DNA from: an uncultured Bacteroidota bacterium
GTDB lineage: Bacteria; Bacteroidota; Bacteroidia; Flavobacteriales; Flavobacteriaceae
Length of the DNA stretch: 64,000 nucleotides
NCBI GenBank assembly: GCA_902595555.1
Contig: CACJQM010000001.1
Coordinates: 332,001-396,000, forward strand
Direction: 5' to 3'
Of this stretch, positions 9,950 to 19,223 are shown piece after piece (positions within the stretch are counted from its first letter, which is position 1; every line of letters begins with the position of its first letter). The position numbers and the translations under genes are program-made. Under the pieces are notes generated by a model that saw nothing but the letters and a program-made list of their open reading frames with translations, was not told the origin of the DNA and ran no database searches.

Positions 9950-10894
9950 TTGGAAAAATTTGAATATTACATCAAAGAATTACATCCCTCAGATTTTTTT
10001 GATTCTGAAATTGATATTATCAAAGCTCTTAAAAAGAGCAATAAAAAAATTGATATAAAACCCAAAGGAGACAAACTGCTTATAAAAGGAGAAAATAAGG
10101 ATATTTTAAATCTTTGTGTAACATTAGATTCAATAATATATTTTTTAAAGAATAATGACAACTTAAATCAGTCTAATCTTAATCAAATTATAAATGGAAA
10201 AGGGGAGAGTTTACTAAAAGATACAAATGGTCGGGTAATTCTATACGGAACGAACAAAAAAAAGATCAAGGCACACACACTTAATCAGATTAAAATTTTA
10301 GAAGCTTTTAAAAATAATGATATGGTATTTGCAATAGGACCAGCAGGTACCGGAAAAACATATACTGGTGTAGCTATCGCTGTTAAAGCTTTAAAAAACA
10401 AAGAAGTTAAAAGAATTATTTTAACTCGTCCAGCAGTTGAGGCTGGAGAAAACTTGGGTTTTTTACCAGGTGACTTAAAAGATAAACTTGATCCATATAT
10501 GCAACCACTATACGATGCTTTAAAAGATATGATTCCCCAAGAGAGATTAGATGATTACATAAAAAGAGGAATAATAGAAATTGCTCCATTAGCATATATG
10601 AGAGGTCGGACATTAGATGATGCTTTTGTAATTCTTGATGAGGCACAAAACACCACAAAAAATCAAATGAAGATGTTTTTAACCAGGATGGGAAAAAAAG
10701 CAAAATTTATGATAACTGGTGATCCAGGTCAAATAGATTTACCCAAGCTGTCTCTGTCAGGATTAAAAACAGCAAATAATATTCTTCAAAAAATTGAAGG
10801 AATCGAGATTGTATATCTTGATGGTAGCGATGTAATCCGTCATAAATTAGTTACATCAATTATTGATGCATACAACAAAAATGAAAACATTTAA
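9950..10894 (+). CDS. phoH: PhoH family ATPase
   Basis: Cytosolic P-loop ATPase of the PhoH/YbeZ type, linked in other bacteria to RNA metabolism and ribosome maturation; its exact job is not settled. It has 314 residues. Walker A is GPAGTGKT near 130-137 and Walker B-like VILDEAQ near 226; the N-terminal region carries a KH-like segment. The start used is TTG at 9950, because no nearby ATG keeps the N-terminal residues. It is followed by purC after 3 bases, so the two are probably co-transcribed. Confidence 0.9.
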   Translation: MEKFEYYIKELHPSDFFDSEIDIIKALKKSNKKIDIKPKGDKLLIKGENKDILNLCVTLDSIIYFLKNNDNLNQSNLNQIINGKGESLLKDTNGRVILYGTNKKKIKAHTLNQIKILEAFKNNDMVFAIGPAGTGKTYTGVAIAVKALKNKEVKRIILTRPAVEAGENLGFLPGDLKDKLDPYMQPLYDALKDMIPQERLDDYIKRGIIEIAPLAYMRGRTLDDAFVILDEAQNTTKNQMKMFLTRMGKKAKFMITGDPGQIDLPKLSLSGLKTANNILQKIEGIEIVYLDGSDVIRHKLVTSIIDAYNKNENI

Positions 10895-10897
10895 TGT

Positions 10898-11845
10898 ATG
10901 AGTAAAGTTTTAAATTATTCAAATTTTAATTTTAAAAATCAAACCTCAAAATATGAGGGAAAAGTTCGTGATGTATACACTCTAAGAGATAACACTCTTG
11001 TAATGATAGCTAGTGATAGAATATCTGCCTTTGATGTTGTTATGCCAAGAGGAATAACATACAAGGGGCAAGTATTGAATCAAATAGCTGTAAAGATGCT
11101 AAATAAAACTAAAGATATTGTGCCTAACTGGTTAGAAATTAATCCAGACCCCAATGTTTCAATTGGAAAAAAATGTGATCCAATCAAGGTTGAAATGGTT
11201 GTTAGAGGATACCTCTCTGGACATGCATATAGAGAATATAAGTCAGGAAAAAGAAAGATATGTGGAAATAAAATTCCTGATGGCTTAAAAGAAAATGACA
11301 AATTTATTTCACCAATTATTACTCCAACAACAAAAGCAGATCAAGGACTACATGATCAAGATATTGATCCAAAAGATATTATAAACAAAAATCTTTTGAA
11401 TAAAAATGATTATGAAAAAATTCATGATATAAGTTTAATGCTCTACAAAAGAGGAAATGAAATAGCTAATGAGAGTGGTTTGATTCTAGTAGATACTAAA
11501 TATGAATTCGGATATGATGCTAATGGTGAAATAACTTTAATTGATGAAATTCACACTCCAGATTCCTCAAGATATTTCTATTTGGATACATACGAAGATC
11601 TACAAACTAAAGGTCAAAAACAAAAACAACTATCTAAAGAATTCTTTCGAGAGTGGTTGATGAAAAATAATTTTAGAGGATTAGAAGGTCAAAATATTCC
11701 TAAGATTAATGATGATGTAGTTAAAATGGTTTCTAATAGATATATAGAACTATATGAAAGGTTAATAGGTGAGGAGTTTGTTTTTCCATCTAATAATGAT
11801 ATTATTGATAGAATTCAGAGTAACTTAAAAGAGTTTTTGAAATAA
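10898..11845 (+). CDS. purC: Phosphoribosylaminoimidazole-succinocarboxamide synthase (SAICAR synthetase)
   Basis: ATP-dependent enzyme joining aspartate to CAIR in de novo purine synthesis. It has 315 residues, the longer form related to the yeast-type enzyme. YEGKVRDVYTL near the N-terminus, the SDRISAFD block and LVDTKYEFG are family signatures. It starts 3 bases after phoH. The last 21 bases overlap the 3' end of the convergent miaA, so the two stop codons lie inside each other's genes. Confidence 0.96.
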   Translation: MSKVLNYSNFNFKNQTSKYEGKVRDVYTLRDNTLVMIASDRISAFDVVMPRGITYKGQVLNQIAVKMLNKTKDIVPNWLEINPDPNVSIGKKCDPIKVEMVVRGYLSGHAYREYKSGKRKICGNKIPDGLKENDKFISPIITPTTKADQGLHDQDIDPKDIINKNLLNKNDYEKIHDISLMLYKRGNEIANESGLILVDTKYEFGYDANGEITLIDEIHTPDSSRYFYLDTYEDLQTKGQKQKQLSKEFFREWLMKNNFRGLEGQNIPKINDDVVKMVSNRYIELYERLIGEEFVFPSNNDIIDRIQSNLKEFLK

Positions 11846-12727
11846 AAAATCAATATTACTCAATTTATTACTAGAGCTATCCAACCATAGATGATCGCCT
11901 TCGTTCTTAAGCCACGTCAATTGTTTTTTTGCAAATCTTCTCGTATTCATTTTTATTAATTCAATTGATTTTTCTAAATCAAGTTCACCATTTAAGTATT
12001 TAAAAATCTCTTTATACCCTATGGTATTTAATGGGTTTAAATTTTTATGTAAGTTTAGTTTTTTTACTTCATTAATTAATCCATGATCAATCATTTGATC
12101 TACTCTATTATTAATTCTTTCATATAATATGTTTCTGTCTAGATTTAAAACAACAGAGTGGTGATTGTATCTTTTCTTTACAGTTCCTTTTAAAAAATAG
12201 GAAAATGGTTTATTTGAGAAAATCGAAACCTCTAATGCTCTAATAATTCTTCTATGATTCAGTTTATCAACCTTGTTATAATACTCAGGATCAAGTTTTT
12301 TTAGCAAGTTTTGAATGTATTTAATTCCATGAGTTTGAAATTCAAAATTTAATTTATTTCTAATTTCAAGTGGGACTTCAGGAATATCATCCAAACCATA
12401 AATTATTGACTTTAAATAAAGGTTAGAACCACCTACAAGTATAATGTGTTTTTTCTTTGATAACAATGTTTTAATCAATTCATCAACATCATGTATATAA
12501 TCACTTACTTTATATTGATCATGAATGGATTTATGTTGAATAAAATGATGTTTTACTTGAGCTAACTCATCTTTACTTGGAACAGCAGTACCAATTGACA
12601 TTTCTTTATAAAATTGTCTGGAATCAAAAGATATAATTTCGGTATCAAACTTATTTGCTAATTCTATGGCAAATAAAGTCTTCCCAACAGCAGTGGGACC
12701 TGAAATTGATATTAAAGTAGAATTCAA
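11825..12727 (-). CDS. miaA: tRNA dimethylallyltransferase
   Basis: Transfers a dimethylallyl group to A37 of tRNAs that read U-starting codons. It has 300 residues, with P-loop GPTAVGKT at 10-17 and the dimethylallyl/tRNA-binding blocks around FDSRQFYKEMSIGTA. The start is TTG at 12725-12727, overlapping the stop codon of the upstream exonuclease gene by 4 bases (TTGA), which supports translational coupling. It is the last gene of a four-gene leftward operon and overlaps purC by 21 bases at the 3' end. Confidence 0.95.
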   Translation of the reverse strand: MNSTLISISGPTAVGKTLFAIELANKFDTEIISFDSRQFYKEMSIGTAVPSKDELAQVKHHFIQHKSIHDQYKVSDYIHDVDELIKTLLSKKKHIILVGGSNLYLKSIIYGLDDIPEVPLEIRNKLNFEFQTHGIKYIQNLLKKLDPEYYNKVDKLNHRRIIRALEVSIFSNKPFSYFLKGTVKKRYNHHSVVLNLDRNILYERINNRVDQMIDHGLINEVKKLNLHKNLNPLNTIGYKEIFKYLNGELDLEKSIELIKMNTRRFAKKQLTWLKNEGDHLWLDSSSNKLSNIDFLFQKLF

Positions 12728-13212
12728 CCTTTAAGTTTTTTAAAAAGATTTAACGTAGCTGTTGCATCATCTAAAGCTCTATGATGATTAGCAAGTTCAA
12801 TATCGAAGTAGTTGCATAAAAAATTAAGATTATAATATTTAAGATCCTTATATGATTTACGCGCCATTTCGATTGTACATATTGTTTTGGAATTATAATT
12901 TATTTTACAGGATTTTAACTCATTTTTTAAAACCCTGTAATCATACTCAACATTATGACCAACTAATATTTTATCTTTTACCAAATTCAAAACTTTTTTA
13001 GCATAGTGGTTAAATGTATTTTCTCTTTCTAAATCAGAATTTTTAATTCCTGTTAATTTTTGAACATAAAAATCTACTTTTATACAAGGGTTAACAAGTG
13101 TTGAATATGATTCAATGATTTTTTTCCCATTATAAATAATAATCGCAATTTCAATAATTTTTTCTTTATTGAACTTTCCTCCACTAGTTTCTAAATCTAT
13201 AAAAGCGTACAT
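12724..13212 (-). CDS. DnaQ-family 3'-5' exonuclease
   Basis: DEDD-type exonuclease resembling the epsilon subunit/ExoIII domain. The first acidic motif is FIDLETSGG at the N-terminus, the second is LVGHNVEYDYRVL, and the third is HHRALDDATAT (DEDDh class). At about 162 residues it is a bare nuclease domain. I start it at the ATG 13210-13212 (MYAFIDLET), just after the yggS stop; an ATG 18 bases upstream would overlap yggS and adds six unconserved residues. It may be the replication proofreading subunit or a repair/RNA exonuclease; the sequence alone does not decide. Confidence 0.85.
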   Translation of the reverse strand: MYAFIDLETSGGKFNKEKIIEIAIIIYNGKKIIESYSTLVNPCIKVDFYVQKLTGIKNSDLERENTFNHYAKKVLNLVKDKILVGHNVEYDYRVLKNELKSCKINYNSKTICTIEMARKSYKDLKYYNLNFLCNYFDIELANHHRALDDATATLNLFKKLKG

Positions 13213-13213
13213 T

Positions 13214-13861
13214 TTAATTTCTCGAACCAAAAATTATACTGCCTAATCTCAACATATTAGACCCATTTTTTATTGCTATTTCATAATCACTACTCATACC
13301 CATTGATAAGACTTTGAAAGAATGTTTAGCTTTAAATCTATTATAAATACTATTCAAGTTGATAAATTCATTTTCAATAACTATTTCATCATTAGAAAAT
13401 GAAGCCATCCCCATCAATCCAACAACATTTACAAAGTCAAGATTATTAAGCAGATCAGAGTTTAAAATTTGTTCCAACTCATTAAAATCAAAACCATATT
13501 TTGATATATCTTTTGAAATCTTTACCTGTAGGAGAATATTAATTTTTCTATTGATAATCTTAGCTTCTTGATTTATTTTATTAATTAATCTTATAGAATC
13601 AACTGAATGAATAAGTTCTATAAAGGGTAGAATTGCACGGACCTTATTTCTTTGTAAATGACCGATCATGTGCCATTTTATATCCTTAGGCAATGTTTCA
13701 GATTTTAAGATTAGCTCTTGTACCTTATTCTCACCAAAATGAAATTGACCATGATTATAAAGTTCCATTATATCACTAGCTGGTTTTGTTTTTGAAACAG
13801 CTACGATAGTAATTGAATTAGCTATATTATTTTTTATTTGATTTAACTTACTTCGAATCAA
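13214..13861 (-). CDS. yggS: PLP homeostasis protein, YggS family
   Basis: Single-domain alanine-racemase-like barrel that binds pyridoxal phosphate and helps control vitamin B6 and amino/keto acid pools. It has 215 residues. The PLP lysine is in VAVSKTKP near residue 24, and FGENKVQE and WHMIGHLQRNK are family signatures. The start is TTG at 13861, inside the last codons of the upstream oxidoreductase gene (14-base overlap). It is the second gene of the leftward operon. Confidence 0.93.
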   Translation of the reverse strand: MIRSKLNQIKNNIANSITIVAVSKTKPASDIMELYNHGQFHFGENKVQELILKSETLPKDIKWHMIGHLQRNKVRAILPFIELIHSVDSIRLINKINQEAKIINRKINILLQVKISKDISKYGFDFNELEQILNSDLLNNLDFVNVVGLMGMASFSNDEIVIENEFINLNSIYNRFKAKHSFKVLSMGMSSDYEIAIKNGSNMLRLGSIIFGSRN

Positions 13862-14810
13862 TTTGTTTTAATATTTTGAAAGCTAATTCAAGAGCATCTC
13901 TACCGGTTTCAAAAGAAACCTTAGGAGGATTTTTAGTTCTTATTGATGAAGCAAAATCATTATGTTCTTGAATTATTGAATTGACATTTAAATTTTCTAA
14001 GGTTTTAATCTTGATTTCTTTTTCTATGCCCTCACTATTGTGAAGTGTCATAGCATATTTGTTTTTTTTGTCGTAATCGTTAATTTGAACTATTTCAGAT
14101 TTACTTTTATCAAAATCAATTGAAATATATGAGTCTAATTGAAAAACTCTCATTTTTCTCATCTTTTTTAAAGACAACCTACTTGACGTTAAATTAGCTA
14201 CACATCCATTTTCAAATTCAATTCTTGCATTAGCGATGTCAGGACTTGAGCTTATAATTTTCGTGCCATTTGCAGATATATATTTAACCTTTGATTTTAC
14301 AATAGACAAAACAATATCAATATCGTGTATCATCAAGTCTAAAACTACAGAGACATCAGTTCCTCTAGCTGGGTAGTTAGACAGTCTATGTGATTCAATA
14401 AACATAGGGTTTAAAATATTCTCAACTTCCATAAAAGCCCCATTAAACCTTTCTACGTGGCCAACTTGACCAATTAAGTTGTTTTTATTTTTAAGTTCAA
14501 TCAGTTTATTAGCTTGTTCCAAATTAGTTGTTATAGGTTTCTCAATGAAAACATGTTTATTTTGACTTAGAAAGAATTTAGCTGTTTCAAAATGATGTAG
14601 AGTAGGAGTACATATAATGACAGCGTCAATATCATTACATAATTCATCATGTGATGTATAAGAAATTGCATTATACTTTTCAGAAATTAAAGCTGCCGTT
14701 TCTCGATTATTATCATAAAATCCTGTTAAAGTAAATAACTTAGAATTTGAGATTAATTTTAGGTGTATCTCACCTAAATGTCCTACACCCACAATTCCGA
14801 CTTTAATCAT
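13848..14810 (-). CDS. Gfo/Idh/MocA family oxidoreductase
   Basis: NAD(P)-dependent oxidoreductase with an N-terminal Rossmann fold (GIVGVGHLGEIHL from residue 4) and the EKP motif (FIEKPITTN near residue 93). The C-terminal alpha/beta domain is complete, ending near residue 320. The substrate is unknown; relatives act on sugars, inositol or UDP-sugars. I use the ATG at 14808-14810. A longer frame begins at 14876, but it would cross the divergent pcm start and a good promoter box (TAAATTTG, left strand, 14816-14823), only 5 bases upstream of the chosen ATG. Confidence 0.88.
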   Translation of the reverse strand: MIKVGIVGVGHLGEIHLKLISNSKLFTLTGFYDNNRETAALISEKYNAISYTSHDELCNDIDAVIICTPTLHHFETAKFFLSQNKHVFIEKPITTNLEQANKLIELKNKNNLIGQVGHVERFNGAFMEVENILNPMFIESHRLSNYPARGTDVSVVLDLMIHDIDIVLSIVKSKVKYISANGTKIISSSPDIANARIEFENGCVANLTSSRLSLKKMRKMRVFQLDSYISIDFDKSKSEIVQINDYDKKNKYAMTLHNSEGIEKEIKIKTLENLNVNSIIQEHNDFASSIRTKNPPKVSFETGRDALELAFKILKQIDSK

Positions 14811-14815
14811 AATCT

Positions 14816-14823
14816 CAAATTTA
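14816..14823 (-). promoter_or_regulatory. Bacteroidota -7 box upstream of the Gfo/Idh operon
   Basis: An exact TAnnTTTG match (TAAATTTG on the left strand) 5 bases before the ATG at 14810. This spacing would put transcription start at or within a few bases of the start codon. No clear -33 TTG element is seen. Confidence 0.45.
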
Positions 14824-14855
14824 CATATATTTAATTGTGTTAAAAAAATAATCTT

Positions 14856-15497
14856 TTGATTGACTCTCCAAAGCATAAGGGAAAAAGAAAAAAATTAGTC
14901 GAAGAATTAATTTCCAAAGGAATAACAAGTAAAAGAGTTTTGAATGCTATATATAATATACCAAGGCATTTTTTTATTGAGAATGACTTTCAAGATTTTG
15001 CATATGAAGATAAAGCATTTCCTATATCAGCATGTCAAACAATTTCTCAACCTTACACTGTTGCATTCCAAACTGAAAAACTGGGTATAAACGAAGGAGA
15101 CAAAATTTTGGAAATTGGAACAGGGTCGGGATATCAAACAGCAATTCTAATTTATTTAAAAACTGAAGTTTATTCTGTTGAAAGGATTTTTGAATTGAAA
15201 AGAAAAGCTAAAACAACTTTATCAAAATTAAAACTAAAACCAAAAAAAATAATTTGGGCTGACGGATATTTAGGATTCGAAGAAAAAGCTCCCTTTGATA
15301 AAATTTTAGTAACAGCAGCTTCAAAAGAAATTCCCGTGGAATTATTGAAGCAATTAAAAATTAACGGTAAGATGATTATACCTATTGGAGATTTGAATCA
15401 AAAAATGATTTTAATAAAAAAAACTGATGCAAATAATTTTGAAAAAATAGACTTAGGGTCATTTAAATTTGTGCCTATGCTAAAGAAAACGATTTAA
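14856..15497 (+). CDS. pcm: Protein-L-isoaspartate O-methyltransferase
   Basis: SAM-dependent methyltransferase that starts repair of isoaspartyl residues in damaged proteins. It has 213 residues. Motif I is EIGTGSGYQTA near residue 87; YEDKAFPI and the QTISQPY block upstream are the diagnostic substrate-binding region. The start is TTG at 14856, needed to keep the N-terminal helix. It is divergent from the oxidoreductase, and its stop codon overlaps that of the convergent smpB within the tetranucleotide TTAA. Confidence 0.93.
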   Translation: MIDSPKHKGKRKKLVEELISKGITSKRVLNAIYNIPRHFFIENDFQDFAYEDKAFPISACQTISQPYTVAFQTEKLGINEGDKILEIGTGSGYQTAILIYLKTEVYSVERIFELKRKAKTTLSKLKLKPKKIIWADGYLGFEEKAPFDKILVTAASKEIPVELLKQLKINGKMIIPIGDLNQKMILIKKTDANNFEKIDLGSFKFVPMLKKTI

Positions 15498-15931
15498 TTT
15501 TTTTTCATTACTCTACTAATTTTGATTTTTGCCTCTCTGGATTTTATTGTTTGTCTCTTATCGTAATTCTTTTTTCCTTTTGCAATACTGATTTGAATTT
15601 TAGCAAAACCGCTTTGATTAATAAAAATTTTTAAAGGAACAATCGTTATTCCTGGATTATCAGATTCTTTTTTGATTTTTAATAACTCATTTCTGTTCAA
15701 GAGTAACTTTACAGTGTTATTTTTTTTATTAACATGAATATTTTCAAAATTCACATTATATAAAAACAATTCATTAGAATCAAAGTTGCAATATGAATTG
15801 TCAATATTTACATTTTTTGATCTAATCGATTTGATCTGTAAACCTGTCAAAACTAAACCAGCAACATATTTTTTCTGAGTGAAATATTTGAATCTCGCTT
15901 TTTTATTCTGTATGTTGATATTCTCTTGCAC
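15494..15931 (-). CDS. smpB: SsrA-binding protein
   Basis: Partner of tmRNA in rescue of stalled ribosomes. It has 145 residues, a beta-barrel body and a basic C-terminal tail (KKNYDKRQTIKSREAKIKI), all typical. The start is GTG at 15929-15931. A TAACTTTG box on the left strand lies 4 bases upstream, which argues for this start and for a leaderless message. tmRNA itself is not in the window. Confidence 0.95.
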   Translation of the reverse strand: MQENINIQNKKARFKYFTQKKYVAGLVLTGLQIKSIRSKNVNIDNSYCNFDSNELFLYNVNFENIHVNKKNNTVKLLLNRNELLKIKKESDNPGITIVPLKIFINQSGFAKIQISIAKGKKNYDKRQTIKSREAKIKISRVMKKN

Positions 15932-15935
15932 TAAG

Positions 15936-15943
15936 CAAAGTTA
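15936..15943 (-). promoter_or_regulatory. -7 box of smpB
   Basis: An exact TAnnTTTG match (TAACTTTG, left strand) 4 bases before the GTG start of smpB. Confidence 0.45.
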
Positions 15944-15974
15944 ATAAGTATCTTTATATAAAATATTCTACCTG

Positions 15975-17249
15975 ATGAGTAATAGCAAAAAAATTTTTGA
16001 TTTAATAAAAAAAGAAGAACAGAGACAACTTTCCGGAATTGAATTAATTGCATCTGAAAATTTTACCAGTCCAGATGTTATGCTTGCATGTGGATCAGTT
16101 TTAACTAATAAATATGCTGAAGGTTATCCTGGAAAAAGATACTATGGTGGATGTGAAGTTGTAGATGAAATTGAAACATTGGCCATTGAAAGAGCAAAAT
16201 CTTTATTTGGAGCTGAGTATGCTAATGTTCAGCCACACTCTGGAAGTCAGGCAAATGCTGCTGTATTCCATGCTTTTTTAAAGCCAGGTGATAAATTATT
16301 GGGATTTGATCTATCTCATGGTGGACATCTAACTCATGGGTCTAGTGTAAATTTTTCAGGAATATTTTACAAGACATCCTTCTATGGAGTGGAAAAGGAT
16401 ACTGGTTTATTGAATTATGAAAAAATAAGTGAAATAGCTAAAAAAGAAAAGCCAAATATGATTATTGCTGGTGCCTCAGCATATTCAAGAGATATGGATT
16501 TTAAAAAATTTAGAGACATTGCTGACTCTGTTGGAGCATTTTTATTAGCTGATATTTCTCACCCTTCGGGTTTAATTGCAAAAGGAATTTTAAATGATCC
16601 TCTTCCTTATTGTCATGTTGTTACAACAACTACTCACAAAACATTACGTGGCCCGCGTGGTGGTTTAATTTTAATGGGTAAGGATTTTGAGAATCCATTC
16701 GGAAAAAAATTTAAAAATGGGAATTTAAAACCTATGTCAAATCTTTTAGATTTAGCAGTATTTCCAGGAAATCAAGGTGGTCCACTAGAACATATTATTG
16801 GAGCTAAAGCAATTGCATTTGGAGAAGCAATTGAAGACTCTTTTATGGATTATATTGTTAGGGTTAGAAATAATGCTAAAACAATGGCTAATGAGCTTAT
16901 TAGCAGAAATTATAACATAATATCAAGAGGAACAGATAATCATATGATGTTAATAGATCTAAGAAATAAAAATATAACCGGAAAAGATGCTGAAAAAGCA
17001 CTAGTTAATGCAGATATAACTGCTAACAAAAATATGGTGCCATTTGATGATAAGTCACCATTTATTACATCCGGAATAAGATTTGGAACTGCGGCTGTAA
17101 CTACAAGAGGTCTAAAAGAAAATGACATGAAAAAAATTGTTGATTTTATTGATCAAACGATTACTAACCATGAAAATGAAAATTTGATTACTAAAATTAA
17201 AAGTGAAGTAAACGAATTCATGTCAGATTTACCTTTGTTTAGACCTTAA
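15975..17249 (+). CDS. glyA: Serine hydroxymethyltransferase
   Basis: PLP enzyme that interconverts serine and glycine and supplies one-carbon units on tetrahydrofolate. It has 424 residues, a normal length. The PLP lysine is K222 in [23 protein letters not shown] and the N-terminal IELIASENF block are family signatures. It is a single gene, divergent from smpB across 43 bases and overlapping the convergent cyclotransferase gene by 11 bases. Confidence 0.97.
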   Translation: MSNSKKIFDLIKKEEQRQLSGIELIASENFTSPDVMLACGSVLTNKYAEGYPGKRYYGGCEVVDEIETLAIERAKSLFGAEYANVQPHSGSQANAAVFHAFLKPGDKLLGFDLSHGGHLTHGSSVNFSGIFYKTSFYGVEKDTGLLNYEKISEIAKKEKPNMIIAGASAYSRDMDFKKFRDIADSVGAFLLADISHPSGLIAKGILNDPLPYCHVVTTTTHKTLRGPRGGLILMGKDFENPFGKKFKNGNLKPMSNLLDLAVFPGNQGGPLEHIIGAKAIAFGEAIEDSFMDYIVRVRNNAKTMANELISRNYNIISRGTDNHMMLIDLRNKNITGKDAEKALVNADITANKNMVPFDDKSPFITSGIRFGTAAVTTRGLKENDMKKIVDFIDQTITNHENENLITKIKSEVNEFMSDLPLFRP

Positions 17250-18252
17250 AAATTCTAATTTCAAATATTTTATTCCATTTCTTCCCAGTTACAAAGAAGG
17301 TTTTTCTTTTCTTGTTATAAGCAATACCATTTAAAACATCCAACTCGGGGTGATCCTTTACCTTATCTCTTAATCCTTTAAAGTTGATTATCCCTGTAAC
17401 TTCTCCTGTATCTTTATTAATTATAACGCATACATCGTTGTTGAATTGATAAGTATTAGCATATATTTGATTATCAACAATCTCTAACTCATTAATATTT
17501 TTTATTTTTTTATTATTTGTTACTATTTCCAAGTGGTTAATTTCTTCATAGCTTTCTGGATCTAGTAGCCATATTTTCTCTGTACCGTCTGATTTAAAAA
17601 TGTTTGTTCCATCGTTAGCGAGTCCCCATCCCTCAGTACTTTTTCCATAATTAAATGATCCTTCCATTTCAAAAGTATCCAAATCATATATAAATCCTAC
17701 CTTACTTTTCCAGGTTAGTTGGATTATTTTATTATTTATAATTGTTAATCCTTCACCAAAATATTGTTTATCTAAAAATCTTGTTTCAATTACTTTATTC
17801 TTAAATAAATCAATTTTTTTTAAAGATGAATACCCATTTAAACCTGTGCTTTCATAAAGGTATTCTCCATGAAATTCTAATCCCTGAGTGTAAGCAGATA
17901 TATCATGGTTAAATTCATTTAATATTTCATATGTGTAAACCTGAGGAGATATAGTGGAAAAAACATCTATTTCTTTTGATAAAGTGATTTGATCACTATT
18001 ATCTTTTATAATCGCTTCAATTGTGTTAGATCCTAATTTTGAATTTAATAATTTACTATTAGAATTTATTTTTTTTCCGTTTAAGTAATAGATAACTTTA
18101 GAATCAGTGTTTTCCAAACCTTTAATTGCAAGATTAACAGAGGAGTTTTTATTTAAAAACTCATCACTAGAGTCTATAATAATTTTATAATCTGGAGATT
18201 TATTTATTCCACATGAGAAAATAAGAATTACTAAAAATATTAAACACCTCAT
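17239..18252 (-). CDS. Glutaminyl-peptide cyclotransferase, lipoprotein (plant/bacterial beta-propeller type)
   Basis: Predicted glutaminyl cyclase of the beta-propeller family, which forms pyroglutamate at peptide N-termini. The N-terminus is a lipoprotein signal with lipobox ending at C14 (LIFSC), so it probably sits in the envelope. Its 337 residues contain a short Ig-like or linker region (about 20-100), then the propeller with [31 protein letters not shown] and [13 protein letters not shown] blocks characteristic of the family. It has its own start on the left strand, just upstream of the SRP RNA. The functional call is by family resemblance. Confidence 0.85.
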   Translation of the reverse strand: MRCLIFLVILIFSCGINKSPDYKIIIDSSDEFLNKNSSVNLAIKGLENTDSKVIYYLNGKKINSNSKLLNSKLGSNTIEAIIKDNSDQITLSKEIDVFSTISPQVYTYEILNEFNHDISAYTQGLEFHGEYLYESTGLNGYSSLKKIDLFKNKVIETRFLDKQYFGEGLTIINNKIIQLTWKSKVGFIYDLDTFEMEGSFNYGKSTEGWGLANDGTNIFKSDGTEKIWLLDPESYEEINHLEIVTNNKKIKNINELEIVDNQIYANTYQFNNDVCVIINKDTGEVTGIINFKGLRDKVKDHPELDVLNGIAYNKKRKTFFVTGKKWNKIFEIRIFKV

Positions 18253-18300
18253 TTATGCATTAGTAAAATTAAATAATAATAAACATTTATTAAAACATAG

Positions 18301-18308
18301 TATATTTG
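18301..18308 (+). promoter_or_regulatory. -7 promoter box of the SRP RNA gene
   Basis: An exact TAnnTTTG match (TATATTTG) ending 4 bases before the first paired base of the SRP RNA (18313). Because the RNA's 5' end is fixed by its terminal helix, this is the best-anchored promoter in the window and calibrates the others. Confidence 0.65.
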
Positions 18309-18312
18309 TTAT

Positions 18313-18416
18313 GGGCAGGGCTTATGCAACCAGCTCCCATTGAATCCCCCAGGGTGGGAACGCAGCAAGGGTATATGGTCGTAGCGGTGTGATATAAGTT
18401 ACTTGCCCTTTTTTTT
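18313..18416 (+). ncRNA. ffs: Signal recognition particle RNA (4.5S type)
   Basis: Small SRP RNA of about 96 bases plus a T-run. The conserved apical domain is visible: CCCCCAGGGTGGGAACGCAGCAAGGGTA around 18345-18373 contains the GGAA-type tetraloop region and asymmetric loop that bind Ffh. The ends pair: GGGCAGG (18313-18319) with CTTGCCC (18402-18408), then GCTTAT with ATAAGT. The terminal helix followed by eight T (18409-18416) doubles as a terminator. Only the 5' half of the long Alu-free hairpin is present, as in other small bacterial SRP RNAs. The next gene's ATG follows the T-run with no gap. Confidence 0.92.
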
Positions 18417-19223
18417 ATGTCAAAAGTTGTTTTAATTACTGGTGGTTCCTCTGGAATAGGAAAGACAATAGGTGAATATTTAAAAAATAAAAATTATATA
18501 GTTTACGGCACTTCTAGAAATCCATCTAACTATAAAAACAGCGTTATAAATCTAATTAAGTCAAATATTAATATTAAAGATGATATTAATGAATGTTTAA
18601 ATTATGTTTATCAAAAAGAAGGAAAAATCGATGTATTAATTAATAATGCAGGTATTGGTTTTACAGGTCCGATTGAAGAATCTAAATTAAACGATGTTGA
18701 AAATTTATTTAAAACAAATTTCTTCGGACCATTAGAGATAACAAAACAAGTGTTACCACTAATGAGAAAAAATGGTGGTGGATTGGTTATAAATATAACA
18801 TCAATAGCTGCATACATTGGACTCCCTTTTCGAGGAATTTACTGCGCATCAAAAAGTGCATTAGAAATTGTTACAGAATCTCTGCGCATGGAAGTAAAAG
18901 ATTTTAACATAAAAATTGTAAACATTGCACCTGGTGATTTCAAAACAGATATTGTAAAAAGAAGAATAGACTCATTTAATGATAAAAAATCTTTGTATTT
19001 CAACAAATACTATAGATTATGGAAAAAAATGAATGATCATGTTGAAAAGGGGGGAAGTGATCCAAAAATGATTGCGATATTGGTACATAAAATTATTAAT
19101 AAGAAAAAACCAAAAATACATTATGTAATAGGTACAAGATTTCAAAAGTTTTCTATAATTTTAAAGAGATTATTACCTGATCTAATTTTTGAAAAAATAT
19201 TAATTAAATACAATAAACTATAA
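18417..19223 (+). CDS. Short-chain dehydrogenase/reductase
   Basis: NAD(P)-dependent SDR enzyme of unknown substrate with 268 residues. Cofactor motif TGGSSGIG begins at residue 8, the NNAG motif follows (INNAGIGF), and the catalytic Ser and YxxxK lie in ITSIAAYIGLP and YCASKSAL. The C-terminal extension with a basic stretch (about 235-268) resembles membrane-associated SDRs. The ATG at 18417 directly follows the SRP RNA T-run, so either SRP readthrough or an internal promoter must supply its mRNA. fsa begins at the base after its stop codon. Confidence 0.88.
   Translation: MSKVVLITGGSSGIGKTIGEYLKNKNYIVYGTSRNPSNYKNSVINLIKSNINIKDDINECLNYVYQKEGKIDVLINNAGIGFTGPIEESKLNDVENLFKTNFFGPLEITKQVLPLMRKNGGGLVINITSIAAYIGLPFRGIYCASKSALEIVTESLRMEVKDFNIKIVNIAPGDFKTDIVKRRIDSFNDKKSLYFNKYYRLWKKMNDHVEKGGSDPKMIAILVHKIINKKKPKIHYVIGTRFQKFSIILKRLLPDLIFEKILIKYNKL

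Noticed and set aside
14811-14876. A 22-codon N-terminal extension of the Gfo/Idh oxidoreductase
   Set aside because: The added residues are not like the family, would cross the pcm start, and lie across an exact promoter box; the Rossmann motif begins right after the internal ATG.
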